The notes under the pieces were generated by a model. That model was given only the letters and a program-made list of their open reading frames with translations. It had not been told where the DNA came from and ran no database searches. A stretch of 64,000 nt of DNA, taken from Ophiosphaerella korrae. Its lineage: Eukaryota; Ascomycota; Dothideomycetes; Pleosporales; Phaeosphaeriaceae. This document shows positions 1 to 10,700 of the stretch, one piece after another. Numbering within the stretch: the stretch's first letter is position 1; each line of letters starts with the position of its first letter. The stretch spans positions 280,736-344,735 of the forward strand of contig JALNQF010000029.1 in the NCBI GenBank assembly GCA_028456385.1, read 5' to 3'. The translations under genes were made by a program, and so were the position numbers.

Positions 1-936
1 ATTGCACATGGCGACGCATTGCAGTGATCAGAGTCGAGGCAATAAGCGTCGAGGCATGTTGAAAGAAAGGACGTAATATGTGCTGAAGTGGATTCACTAG
101 TGTACACTCCCTGCTTCAGCAGAAAAGCTCGGTCATCGGTCGTCGGCTGAGGATTTCAAAAGTCCCGCGTTAGGTTTGGGTATAACGAGCAATTCCATAG
201 GTTGCGACCGGGGCTATAGTTCACTTCATCTTTATCGGGCTCGAGGCCAAAGATAGCGATCGCATTAGTGCGATTTGTGCTCGGTGAGTTCGAGAAATTC
301 GGGAGGAGATTTATAACACCACCATTGAGACCTTCCCCAAGGCTGCGTAGCGAGTCATTACGTCGGTGTGAGTAATTCGACTGGGGCCCGAACCAACTTT
401 GATATGAGTTCGCCGACTGTATAAACTGTGCAATCTCGGGAGGATGCATCGTAGGATAGGACGTACCGATGACAGACAGGCACACTGGATAGCAGGCTAC
501 ACATCGTCCTTATGACCTACCGCCAAGAACCGTGACTGTGATGACTACATATCGCTGGCCTAGCTGAAGTTAAAGCGCAACACAAGGCTGAGTCCAGCTT
601 GGGGGACCTGTGGTTTGTCAAACGAAAGCGATTTTGGGGCGCAGGGACGAAATGTGTGGCAGTGGAAGGCACGACCGACCTGACGACTGGCCTTAGGCCA
701 GGTCTGCCTTGCACGTGATCACATGCGAACGCAATAAGGCTCAAGATATTGAAAGTGAGATCTTGATCATGGTGTGATACAGACGAAGCATACTATTTGT
801 GCTCGTCATCCCAAAACGCCGTCGCTGAAGATGCAATCACAGCCCTCTGAGCAGCCACTGATGTCTGCCAGTCTTTCAGGCATATCAAGTACACCAACAC
901 AGCTCTCAGCGAACCAAACTACTTCGTCCACATCTC
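1..936. other. Intergenic, no gene seen
   Basis: Short open frames exist on both strands but they begin with non-ATG codons or lack any recognisable domain or splice context. I see no RNA gene or repeat. The right end serves as the 3' flank of the SPT4 gene. Confidence 0.5.
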
Positions 937-1797
937 TTAATCCTTGCCTAGCATCTCCTGCTCAGATCCATCCCTAGGCACATAATTAATCCCCGCATTC
1001 TCCACGGCCACGAGCACATCCTCGGGCAAAATGCCCTCGACCTGCGTCGCGTACACGCCAGGTACATAACCCTCCAGCCTCTGGTAGCGCGCGACCCAGC
1101 TGCGCTTAGTGTCAGCGACGCTGATGAGGCCCTCGAAGACCTGGGACGTGCAGTCGTTGATCTGCTCGGGGTTGCCGGCTAGTTCGAGGATGTCTTCGCA
1201 GTTGGGGCAACCCTGGGTCACGAACTGTTGCTGGGTGCGGACGATGGAGCAGACCATGCAGGCACGCATGTTGCGCTGCTGGTTGGGCGGGATGGAGGCG
1301 CCGCCTTGGATCATGGTGTCTGGGCAGACGTCGTCTGGATGGGTGTTGAGGATGTTTGCGGGCGCGCGTCTGGGCGTTTGGACTCGGTTTGCGAGGGCGC
1401 TGAGCTTGTGGGCGGCGCGACGGCGCGATGCTGGGGTTTCGGGGGCGGGTGAAGATTCGGTGACTTCGTCGTCTGGGAAGAGAGAGTTTGCAAGAGCGGT
1501 AGCTCGCTGTTCCACGGTTGCAGACTCTTGGCGAGGCTGCTCAGCCTTATGGGCTGGGTTGGGAATAGACAGGTTTGGGAGCCCGTGAGCTACAAGGTGG
1601 CCCGGATGGCGGCCATGATCGTCATCGTCGTCGTCGTCGTCAGGCGTGCTAAAGCGCACCTTTTTGGGGGCGGAGCTGTCCCTCTTATGGAAGGCATCTT
1701 CTTTGTCGCTGGGTGGTGGGGTGGGTTCTTTGTCCTGGTCGTCGACATAGATATACTTGTCCGACTTCTTGACTTTGGCGGTTCCTTTCCGGGGCAT
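937..1797 (-). CDS. SPT4: Transcription elongation factor Spt4 with a long N-terminal extension
   Basis: Spt4 pairs with Spt5 (DSIF) in the nucleus and supports RNA polymerase II elongation. The last ~125 residues are a complete Spt4: a zinc finger of the form CMVC...CPNC, followed by the conserved [10 protein letters not shown] and YVPRDGS segments. The frame continues upstream through ~160 further residues that are low-complexity, with basic start, an Asp-run of eight and Ser/Pro/Thr stretches. The ATG at 1797 (MPRKG) is the first in frame; the open frame reaches 1863 only through a TTG codon. An internal ATG at about 1311-1314 would give a normal-size Spt4 of 125 residues. Which start is used, or whether an intron removes part of the extension, cannot be settled here. 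It is divergent from the PP5 gene with about 350 bp between the starts. Confidence 0.85.
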   Translation of the reverse strand: MPRKGTAKVKKSDKYIYVDDQDKEPTPPPSDKEDAFHKRDSSAPKKVRFSTPDDDDDDDDHGRHPGHLVAHGLPNLSIPNPAHKAEQPRQESATVEQRATALANSLFPDDEVTESSPAPETPASRRRAAHKLSALANRVQTPRRAPANILNTHPDDVCPDTMIQGGASIPPNQQRNMRACMVCSIVRTQQQFVTQGCPNCEDILELAGNPEQINDCTSQVFEGLISVADTKRSWVARYQRLEGYVPGVYATQVEGILPEDVLVAVENAGINYVPRDGSEQEMLGKD

Positions 1798-2147
1798 CTT
1801 GGCTTGGACGGGCCTAGTGACGGGCACGATGGGCTGGGACCGTTGGTTGGTTGAAGCGCACAAGCGGCAGGGCGAGGCGAGGGCGAGGCGAAAGCGGGAC
1901 CAAAATGATGCATCGACTTTTGGTTTGCGGGCGCTTGTCTTGTCACTCTTGTACTGTGTTTGGCGTCAACCAGTTTGCGTCAGTGTTGTGTAAAGTGGAG
2001 GTGTTGCCGCAGTCACGCTTTTTTGCACAAAGCAGCGAGCGCAGTTTGTCGATATCGGCCACGGCCCGCGCCTTCCTTTCACTGCACCCACCCGTTGCTC
2101 TCTTAGGCTCCCGTTAGCACTCACCAGCAACCAAGTAGGCCTTTCAC
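1798..2147. promoter_or_regulatory. Shared divergent promoter, SPT4 / PPT1
   Basis: The two start codons face away from each other across 350 bp, so both genes must be driven from here. No clear TATA box is visible. The region includes CT-rich stretches and short GC-rich repeats near 1865-1890. Confidence 0.5.
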
Positions 2148-3676
2148 ATGATGGCCGCTCCTCCCGAAGAGGCGACGCAGCTGAAGAACAAGGGCAATGA
2201 AGCGTTCAAGAACCAGGACTGGAATGGCGCCCTGGAGTTTTACACAAAAGCTATCGAATTATGGGACAAAGAGCCCTCGTTTTACACCAACCGTGCACAG
2301 GTATGTGGCCGCTGCAATGACCCGTCAGCCTCCTTACCCCCGCCCTCTAGGCAAACATCAAGCTCGAGTCGTACGGCTATGCAGTGCAGGATGCCGACAA
2401 GGCCATCCAGTTGGACCCCAACAACGTCAAGGCCTACTACCGCCGCGCCACGGCCAACACGGCCATCCTGAAGCATCGCGAAGCTTTGCGCGACTGGAAG
2501 CTCGTCATCAAGAAGGCGCCCGGCGATGCCAATGCAAGGCTGCGCATGACAGAATGTGAGAAGATCATCAAGCGAGACGCCTTCCTCAAGGCCATCGAGG
2601 TTGAGGATGCGCCGTCGGCGGCAGAGGGCCTGGACATTGAGCACATGGCAGTCGACCCTTCCTACGATGGCGCCAAGCTGGAGGACGGCATGACGCTGGA
2701 GTTCATTGACGACATGATTGAGCGGTTCAAGAACGGCAAGAAGCTGGCCAAGAAGTACGCTTTCCAGATTATACTGGCAGTCATGGAAATCATCAAGAAG
2801 GAGCCGACCATGGTTGAGTATGACGTTGAGGAGGGGCACGAGATCACCGTGTGTGGCGATACGCACGGTAGGCTGAGATGAGAGTCCCTTTTGGTTGTCA
2901 TTGCTAATATTGGTGCAGGACAGTTCTTCGACCTTCTCAACATCTTCAAGCTCGCTGGCAAACCCTCCGAAAAGCACTCCTTCCTCTTCAACGGCGACTT
3001 TGTCGACCGAGGGTCCTGGTCAACCGAGATTGCCTTGCTACTCTACGCTTACAAGTGGCTATACCCGGGCAAGTTCTTCCTCAACCGCGGCAACCACGAG
3101 ACGGACGACATGAACAGAATGTATGGCTTCGAAGGAGAATGCAGGGCAAAGTACACGGAGCGCATGTTTAAGTTATTTTCGGAATCATTCTCCATGCTTC
3201 CACTGGCAACCCTGATCGGCAAGAAATACTTCGTGCTACACGGTGGTCTGTTTTCAGACGATAAGATCACACTAGACGACGTCAGGAAGCTCGATCGCTT
3301 CAAGCAACGGCAGCCTGGCCAGGCTGGTCTCATGATGGAAATGCTCTGGACTGACCCCCAAACAGCGCCAGGGCGAGGACCCAGCAAGCGCGGTGTTGGT
3401 CTGCAATTCGGCCCTGACGTCACCAAGCGATTTTGTGAGAACAACGGGCTTGAGGCAATCATCAGATCACACGAAGTCCGCATGGATGGCTACGAAGTCG
3501 AGCATGACGGCCGTTGTATCACCGTCTTCTCTGCACCCAACTACTGTGACAGCACAAGTAACAAGGGTGCCTTCATCAAAATTGGGCCCGAGTACAAGCT
3601 CAAGTATACCAAGTTCGACGCAGTACCGCATCCCAACATCAAGCCCATGGCCTACGCGTCAAATGGCCTAATGTAG
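2148..3676 (+). CDS. PPT1: Serine/threonine protein phosphatase PP5 (Ppt1 family)
   Basis: Three exons: 2148-2300, 2351-2867 and 2919-3676, encoding 475 residues, the normal PP5 length. Residues ~8-125 are TPR repeats that in this family bind Hsp90 and inhibit the phosphatase. The C-terminal PPP catalytic domain shows GDTHG (220-224), GDFVDRG (249-255), GNHE (281-284) and later HGGLF and SAPNYCD. Intron 1 is 50 nt and intron 2 is 51 nt with a GCTAAT branch site; both restore frame exactly. Two consecutive ATG codons (2148, 2151) begin the frame. PP5 dephosphorylates Hsp90 co-chaperones and signalling kinases in cytosol and nucleus (family knowledge). Nothing is missing in the active-site motifs. 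Confidence 0.97.
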
Positions 3677-4374
3677 AAACGCAGGTCGATCGTCAGTGAA
3701 AAATGATTCGCTTTGGATGGAGCGATGCATAGTCCGGTGTTCTTTGGCGCATCAGCATCGTGTGGACTTTTGGGTTTTGCGTTGTGCTTGGATACAGCAA
3801 GGGAGGCATACAGGATCTTGTGTAGTATATACATTGGGCTTATGACACTGCGATGTAAGCGAAAATATCCAAGCTGACTATTGGGTAATGCGTATGGCAT
3901 ATATCAGGGCTCTTGGTCAACCGGAAAAGTGGGATGTTGACTACTCCGATATAGCAGCCAGAAGATACCCAAGCTCTCTAGAACTTTTCTCCAAGGTATC
4001 TATCAGTATGGGTAGAGGAATCTATGCTTCCTAATTAAATTATTCAGCAGTATACAATCTGTTGTATATATCTGGCATTGACGTAAGGAGTGTGATTTTC
4101 CCACTTTTTCAGTTTACCAAGAGCAGGGGACGGTTGTGCGCCACATTTCGGTGTGGCATGTGTCAAATGCGTGGCCCCACGCGTTTCTGGGGTGGCGGCT
4201 GTAATCAAAACAATGGCAACACGCCCGGCTATCCGGTGGATGTCGATAACGCCACGGCCATCGGCATATGACACCGCACACACTGCGCATTACGCAGCCG
4301 CCGCCCGTTGAGTTGCACGATTGTTGAACACTCGCATTAGCAATGTGACGGCCCGCAGTGTCCGCGAATCCATA
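3677..4374. other. Intergenic, 3' flank of PPT1 and 5' flank of the next gene
   Basis: AT-rich in places, with no credible ORF. An ORF with ATG on the minus strand near 3900 overlaps the PP5 terminator region and shows no domain. Confidence 0.4.
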
Positions 4375-5607
4375 ATGTCGCCATACCAACACATCTTCTC
4401 TACCAATGCAGTCCTCGGCGTCTGGCGCAACCTGCGCCATAATCGCGATCAGAACGACCTGCTTCTCACATTTCAGTACCAACCGGATGAGTTAAGGAGC
4501 AACGGGAGGCGACGCGAGAAGGGTCCTGCGCATGAGAGTGCCAGTGAGGTCTCAGATGGAAAGACGATAGATGCAGGTGGGAAGAGCATAGGATTCGTGG
4601 TGCCATGGCGGTCGATGCAAGCACAAAGGACAGAATTACGAGCGAAAGAAAAGGAGCTTGCTGAAGCTTTGGTGGCGCTGGCTGGAGAAGTCGCATTTAC
4701 TGGTACGAAATCAGTCCTCATGCATCAGTCTAGACGGCTGCACATGTCTGAAGCTCCATGCGAAATGTTTGCTGACCACACTCTAGAACTTTCGCCTACT
4801 CTCCAATCTTCCCTCACCCAGAACCCACTCGTCCAGATCCGCCACCTGGCTGCCGGCCTCTCGCGACAAATGTCCAGAACCGAGCTCCAGATGGTAGACA
4901 ACGCGCCCTTCTCCACGGGCAAGAACCTATACACAGGCGGTGAAATCGCGCAAAAGTTTCTACCCACCATACAGACACTATTCCACCAACAGCCCGTCCC
5001 ACAACGCATGATATTCGAGCTCCTCCTCGAACTCAAAGACCTCATCTACCTGGCCCTATCCGGCTGCTCCAAACAAGTGCTAGAATGGGACCTCGACGGC
5101 TCCCCTATGGCTATCTTAGAAGACCTTGATGACGCCTTCGTAAAAGTTATAACGCCCGTCCCAAAAACCCAAGAACCACCACGCCGCCTCCCCTGCAAAC
5201 CATCCACCCTATCCATCCAACGCCACCCACCACACCCACCCGCCCTTGAATCCCTCGAAACAACCGCCCAAGCACTCACCCAACTCCCCCTCCCCATCCC
5301 CGACTTCTGCGCTCACGCCATCATCACCTTGCGCCGTCTCGCCTCGCGCCCCGCCCTCGCCGATTTTGCAGCTGCTAAGACACGGCGTGACGCGCGCTGT
5401 GCCGAGTTTGCGCGCTGCATGAAGTGGGCGGGTGAGGCGTGGCGCGCAGCGGGTGGGTGTAGGAAGGGCTGTGTAGATGAGGATGGGGATGTGAAGGGTT
5501 TGCCGTCGTGGCATCGGGGGAGTAGGTGGTTTGATGAGGGTGGGAGTGGGACGTTTATGGTTGGTGGGGGGAGGGCGGAAGAGGGGATTGTGAGGGTTGC
5601 GAAATAG
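4375..5607 (+). CDS. Unrecognised fungal protein, ~382-410 residues
   Basis: I do not recognise a family. The ATG at 4375 (MSPYQHIF) is the first in frame; the frame upstream reaches 4321 only through TTG. An 84-nt stretch, 4703-4786, has a GTACGA donor, a GCTGAC branch site and a CTCTAG acceptor and is a multiple of three without stops. It is therefore probably an intron that is invisible to ORF finding, and splicing it gives ~382 residues. The protein is mostly helical, with a Pro-rich linker around codons 280-310 and a Gly-rich, basic tail. There is no signal peptide or membrane segment. Third positions of the last ~200 nt are strongly G-rich, unlike the C-rich middle, which may reflect relaxed constraint at the C-terminus. 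Confidence 0.7.
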   Translation: MSPYQHIFSTNAVLGVWRNLRHNRDQNDLLLTFQYQPDELRSNGRRREKGPAHESASEVSDGKTIDAGGKSIGFVVPWRSMQAQRTELRAKEKELAEALVALAGEVAFTGTKSVLMHQSRRLHMSEAPCEMFADHTLELSPTLQSSLTQNPLVQIRHLAAGLSRQMSRTELQMVDNAPFSTGKNLYTGGEIAQKFLPTIQTLFHQQPVPQRMIFELLLELKDLIYLALSGCSKQVLEWDLDGSPMAILEDLDDAFVKVITPVPKTQEPPRRLPCKPSTLSIQRHPPHPPALESLETTAQALTQLPLPIPDFCAHAIITLRRLASRPALADFAAAKTRRDARCAEFARCMKWAGEAWRAAGGCRKGCVDEDGDVKGLPSWHRGSRWFDEGGSGTFMVGGGRAEEGIVRVAK

Positions 5608-5894
5608 AGGTGGGGTTGGGGAGGCGTTTGGGCACTGTGAGATACCCTTTTTTATTGTGTTTTAGCATGCGTGTTGGTCTGTTCTAGTTTATATGATGGT
5701 GTTGCGAAGAGATGGTTTGTCTTTTGGGCTCGTGAGCATGTTGTTTGGTCTCGATTTGTTGTATCTGCTTGCTTGTCGGAGAAAAGTCAGAGACATGAAC
5801 TTCGCTTCACAACGTAGGTCTCAGAAGTCCCCAAGGCAACCTTAGCCTCACAATCAAGACCTATCCTTTGTCTCAGACACTTTGAAAAAAAAAT

Positions 5895-5903
5895 TATATA
5901 TAT
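5895..5903 (+). promoter_or_regulatory. TATA box of the small Cys-rich gene
   Basis: TATATATA lies about 100 bp upstream of the ATG at 6001, preceded by an A-run. The following leader is rich in CA repeats and ends in CACAATCACAATG, a good fungal start context. Confidence 0.5.
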
Positions 5904-6000
5904 TGACCCTTTAATATTCTCCCCAACACAGCATCAAACCAACCATCAATCCACTTTTCACTTTCACAACAACGCTCTCAACACACCAATCACAATCACA

Positions 6001-6423
6001 ATGCCCAACCACCCAGACAACATACCATACCCCATCGCCCGTCGCAACGCCATCTCAGCAGATTGCATATTCTGCTTGACATCCCACTACTCCTGCACGC
6101 CGCACCACTCTGCTGTCCAACTCGCAGCAACAAAAAAATGCCAGTGCACATTCGGCCTCCCATGTATCTTGGAACAGCTTCAATCAAACAAGGCGGGCGT
6201 AAATACTTGTCCCAGCTGCAAGACGGTATCAGCCAGATCTCACGATGCGCAAAACGGCCATGATACAAACGACAAGAAAGAGGGCAACAATCAGGGCATG
6301 AACGCCCGGTGTGGACGGACTGAGCGGGAGTACGCATGGCAGCGGTCTCAGAGGGAGGGCGCGCCTTCGCCGGAGTTTAGACATGGTGAAGGAAGGGTGA
6401 GGACTGGGCAGGGCCGACGCTAG
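6001..6423 (+). CDS. Small RING-like Cys/His-rich protein, unassigned
   Basis: Single exon of 140 residues. The first ~75 residues carry a CxxC pair (CIFC), His/Cys residues (CTPHH), CQC, a CIL and a final CPSC. The spacing is reminiscent of a divergent RING or RING-like zinc finger with the closing C-P-x-C typical of RING domains. The last ~60 residues are polar, disordered and rich in Arg, Gln and Gly. A TATA box and a good start context support it as a real gene. Function is unknown; a ubiquitin-ligase role would be an inference from the finger alone. Confidence 0.6.
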   Translation: MPNHPDNIPYPIARRNAISADCIFCLTSHYSCTPHHSAVQLAATKKCQCTFGLPCILEQLQSNKAGVNTCPSCKTVSARSHDAQNGHDTNDKKEGNNQGMNARCGRTEREYAWQRSQREGAPSPEFRHGEGRVRTGQGRR

Positions 6424-7011
6424 ATTGATCGCGACATGACGCCGTCTTCGACATGTTGATCCTCGGCAAAAGCATGTGTCTTTGCTTCAAGATAGTCGCC
6501 CACTTTTGTCTCTAGAGCCTTTGGGGTACAGCCGGGGACTTTGTGGCTTGCTACCCGTGAGTATCGCGTACCAGGGTACGCGTAACTGGAAATCCCCAGG
6601 GGTAAATGGGCCATTTACTACTGGAGTAGCTTGTGTTGAGAGCATAGAATATGGTTCCGAAGCGTCAATGTAGTAGAGTGTGAGATGGGGATGCGCAGTT
6701 GGTGGAGATAAGGGGTGTGGAGGGGTGTATTGGGAAGTGAGGAAGGATGGAGGGAGGGAGGAGGATGATTGCCACTAGAACGCCGATTACATGACACCTA
6801 AATGCTATACCAAATCAAACTCTCGCTCGTTGGTAGTCTCTCCAGACTGGAAATACTCTCCATGCATGACTCCGTGAACATATGCGCACATCCTAGGGGT
6901 GTGCATCTATTTTCCGTCTCCCTCAAAACGAACAGCATGTCTGCGCCAAATAGAATGACAACAAGGCCACCTCTTCTCAATTAGTAGGGACCTAATCCAA
7001 TCCCATTGTTT
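6424..7011. other. Intergenic, no gene seen
   Basis: No credible ORF. A purine-rich block (GGAGGAAGGATGG-like) lies near 6735-6765. Confidence 0.4.
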
Positions 7012-7431
7012 TCAGTGATGAAGAATCGAATATTTCAATAAATGATACCCGAAAGAACAATCAGGCTTGAAACTGGGAGGCAGAAGTGAACGTTGGCGTT
7101 GGCGATATACTTTGTAAATTTCCCCGTACAATTTCAGTGCTAAACACTTTAGGCCTGGGCGATGCACATTTCCAGAGAGTGATCGATCAGTGACAACAGT
7201 TCGCCACAGAGCATCCGACCGACTCGGATGAAGCTTATGGAGCTGCGATGAAGGGTTTTTGTTGATGGCCTCATCAAAAGAAAGTGCCTCGTAGCTTGTA
7301 GTATTTGTACCACTAAGGATTAATCTGCATTGTATATCATCGAGAGGTTTGCCCGGAAGGAGGCACAACAGTCGAATCTTTCGCGTGTCAAGTGTGTCAT
7401 AAATGACATTTTGTGCTTCGAACATATCCAT
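7012..7431 (-). pseudogene. HET-domain N-terminal fragment, truncated
   Basis: The ATG at 7431 opens a 139-codon frame (longer only with a GTG at 7467). It begins like the N-terminus of a HET protein: IRLLCLLPGKPLDD, then C-R-L, then SYEALSF. In intact HET domains this becomes YEALSYVWG followed by a WVDAICINQ block. Here the similarity stops immediately after YEALSF and the remainder is unrelated basic sequence. I read it as a truncated remnant. It could be expressed as a short protein, but the HET core is absent. Confidence 0.55.
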
Positions 7432-7759
7432 GCTTGAGAGCGACAGGATTCTAAGGCGACTTTCCACAAGTTATTTGAGTAAATAGCTAGTTGGTTATGT
7501 CCACAAGGCTGGGGGAGATACCTAAATAAGCGCCGAGGTTGCCAAGGCCAAATACATGTGCATACCTAAGACTGATGATATGTTGGTACTAGCTGTGGAA
7601 TGTGAAATTAACTTTTTTTTCCGGATTGTTTCGACACTTGAAAGATAATCTCACTGACGATGCAGAACTAGGCTCGCTGAAAATACATGTTGAGAAATAG
7701 AACAACGACTGGACTACTTGCTTGGGCAGATGTAGTCTGTTCCGCAAGTGAAAATGCCT

Positions 7760-10700
7760 TCACTGGAACCTCTCAACAACATCTTCGTCACCATACCGCT
7801 TTACAATACCCTCAAATACTTCATCCAATGTTGCCTTCCCCACACTGTAATACTCAACACCTAAATCTGCTTTCACCTCTTCCAATAGCTTGATCAAGCT
7901 TACGATATCATGTCCATCAGCTGGGACTTCGAATCGTAGCTGTCCGCCCTGAGTTTCGCGGCTTATCCTCGCTTCTGAGAACGTTTCTTCTACCCACAAT
8001 CGCATAGCATGCAATTCCTGGGCCGTGGTTCGCGGTGCAGACGCGGACACGAGATGAATGTGAAACTGTGTACCTGCGCGACGCTTCAAGTCTTCTCGTT
8101 CACCTAGCGCAAGCATGCGCGAACTCACAATTCCAATACGGTCAGCAAGCGCATCTGCTTCTTCCATGCTATGAGTAGTAAGTACTACTGCTCTTCCCTT
8201 TGCAATGGTTTGTAAGCATCGCCACAAAGTCCGCTTCGCATTCGCATCAAGCGCAGAACTAGGTTCGTCAAGCACAAGAACATGAGGGTTGCCGACCAGA
8301 GCAACAGCGAGACTGAGTTTACGCTTTGTGCCGCCAGAGAGTTTCTGAGCAAGTTGATTTTCCCAATCTGAGATACCGCAAGCAGCGATGACGGTTGAGA
8401 CGTTATGCTCGATGTCGCGCACGCCTCGTATTTTAGCAAAGAAGCAAAGTGTTTCTCGTACAGTGAGCACGTCAGCGGAGTCGAACTGTGGACATACGCC
8501 CAAGCTTGATCGTGCTGCTACAGCTTGGGTTAGGATTGAGTGCCCAGCTATATCAATCTCGGATACAGAAGTCGAAGGCTTCAAGTCTCCGCGGATCATA
8601 GATATGATGGTCGATTTCCCTGCACCATTGGGACCAAGTAAAGCGAAGATCTCGGATCGTTGGACACCGAAGGTGACTTTATCGACTGCAAGATTTTTGC
8701 CGAATGTTTTAGTGACAGAGGATATGCGGAGATTTGTGGTAGGCGAGTGCATGCGTTTACGCTCTGCCATGACGTCAGTCGATGTGTCTGTAGCTTCGGC
8801 ATCGTTTGTGCTTGAATTGCGAGAGTGCCATAATGGAGTAAAAAAGCCACTATCCCACCAAAGCAATAGCGCAAATAGGAATATGGCTTGGAGAACAAGA
8901 TACAAGATTGGACCACCATAAAGATAAATAGATCCAAGGCTCCGACCGTTGCACATTAGACTCATTTGTTGAAGTCCAATAAAGAGAGTCCTCTCCAGAC
9001 TGACGACAGGGGAGATTATACCGAGGCCGAAGAATAACGCATTCATAACTCTTTCCAAGTCTTGATAAGGAATTGTGGACTGCACTCCGATAATGCCACC
9101 AAAGTAAGCAAAATAAAACACTACCTGACCTAAGGCCATTATGAACCAAGCAGTTACTGCTGTCCTTGCGAACATGGAGATGATGTAGCTTAGGAGCGCG
9201 CATACGATTCCATATAGCAGAAGAATTAAGAAAACGAGGCCGAGGCCATGCCATATAGGAGTTGAGATAGATAGTAGGGCTGTCGCGATAACACTGATGA
9301 CAAGAATGAATATGCCGTCAAAAGAGAGATGGGATAGCCAAAGCGGTATAGGGCGAATACCGTTTGAGTATTGCATTGAGCGCACGTTCGATATGCGCTC
9401 ATTCGTAGGATACAATGCGAAGAAAACCGGATAACTGTACCAAGTGAGCCACACGATAATTTCTGAAGAATGTGTTTTCTTACCACGACATGATCAATCC
9501 ATAGTAAATGATGAACATCAAAGGTTTCACATCGATGAGTGACGGCATCTTCGTATGTGCAAAGGGATAGTATGAGGTGGAAATTGGTACTCCACCTGTC
9601 ATGATGTTGTAGATGTTCAGCATCTGGTTGGAAGAGTCAACGCGACGAGCGTTTACCAACAAAGTTGGCGTGGTGCTTTCGTCGCCCATCCAGATACCTC
9701 CGTTTATAGTGGTAAGTGGCGATATTTCCCTGGCATACGATGTATATTCTACCTCCAATGCCTTCCAGTTGTTGCGAATAGTTTTTTGGAAATCACCGTA
9801 GGAATTGACTATTAGCATCTGATCTTGGATCTCGCTGCCATTGTTGTATCCAGATATATAGGTTCTCGTGTAGCTCCGCGTGTAATTGGTACCGTAAACG
9901 CGAGCCACCAGGTCTAGTTGCTTTTCGTCTAGTTTGCTCGCTGGACCGAAGACATACTTTTGCCGGGCTAGATCTGATGTTGTGTATTTAGCATTGTTCG
10001 CAGAGTATATGGTACCAAAATCATTGCGATACGAGTAATCGTAGATGAGATCGGCCGGCTGAGGGCACTTCATTGGTTCAGTGACAGACTTAATCAGGAG
10101 TGGCGCAACACCCGCACCTGCGATGGCAAAGGCTACGGCGACGAAGTATGGGACCCAGCGGCGTTTTAGAATTTGGAAACGCTTGCTTAACAAGATCCAC
10201 CACTGTTTGTAGGCAGAGATGGGCTTGCCTTCTGTTAGCTCGTAATCATTTTTACTAACATTGATAACCGCTTGCGAAACCTTTGCATTGATTGATTTCT
10301 CGTGGTCGGAACTTTCCTCAACTGGATGCATTGCCTCGCCAGTGACTTTGATAAACAGTTCTTCCATGGTCGGCCCAGAGAGCTGGTAGTCACGAAGATC
10401 GTGTTTCTCTAGTTCTTTTACAAGCTCAGTGACAAGCGCAGCCGTTGCAACCCGGTAGACAGTTTGATGACGTGATTGCTCTCGCTGTATAGGTCCTGAT
10501 ATCTGCGGGTTGGCATCTGAATGATGTGGCAACTTGATTGTGTATCCGTCTCCATAGCTGTGTTTGAGTGAAGCAGAACTACCCGAAGCACGAAGAGAGC
10601 CTTTATACATGATAGCAATGTCGTCAGCCAAAAAGTCAGCTTCGTCTAGGTAGTGAGTAGTCAGAATAATTGTTCTTCGGCCGCGTTCGGCTAACAGAAT

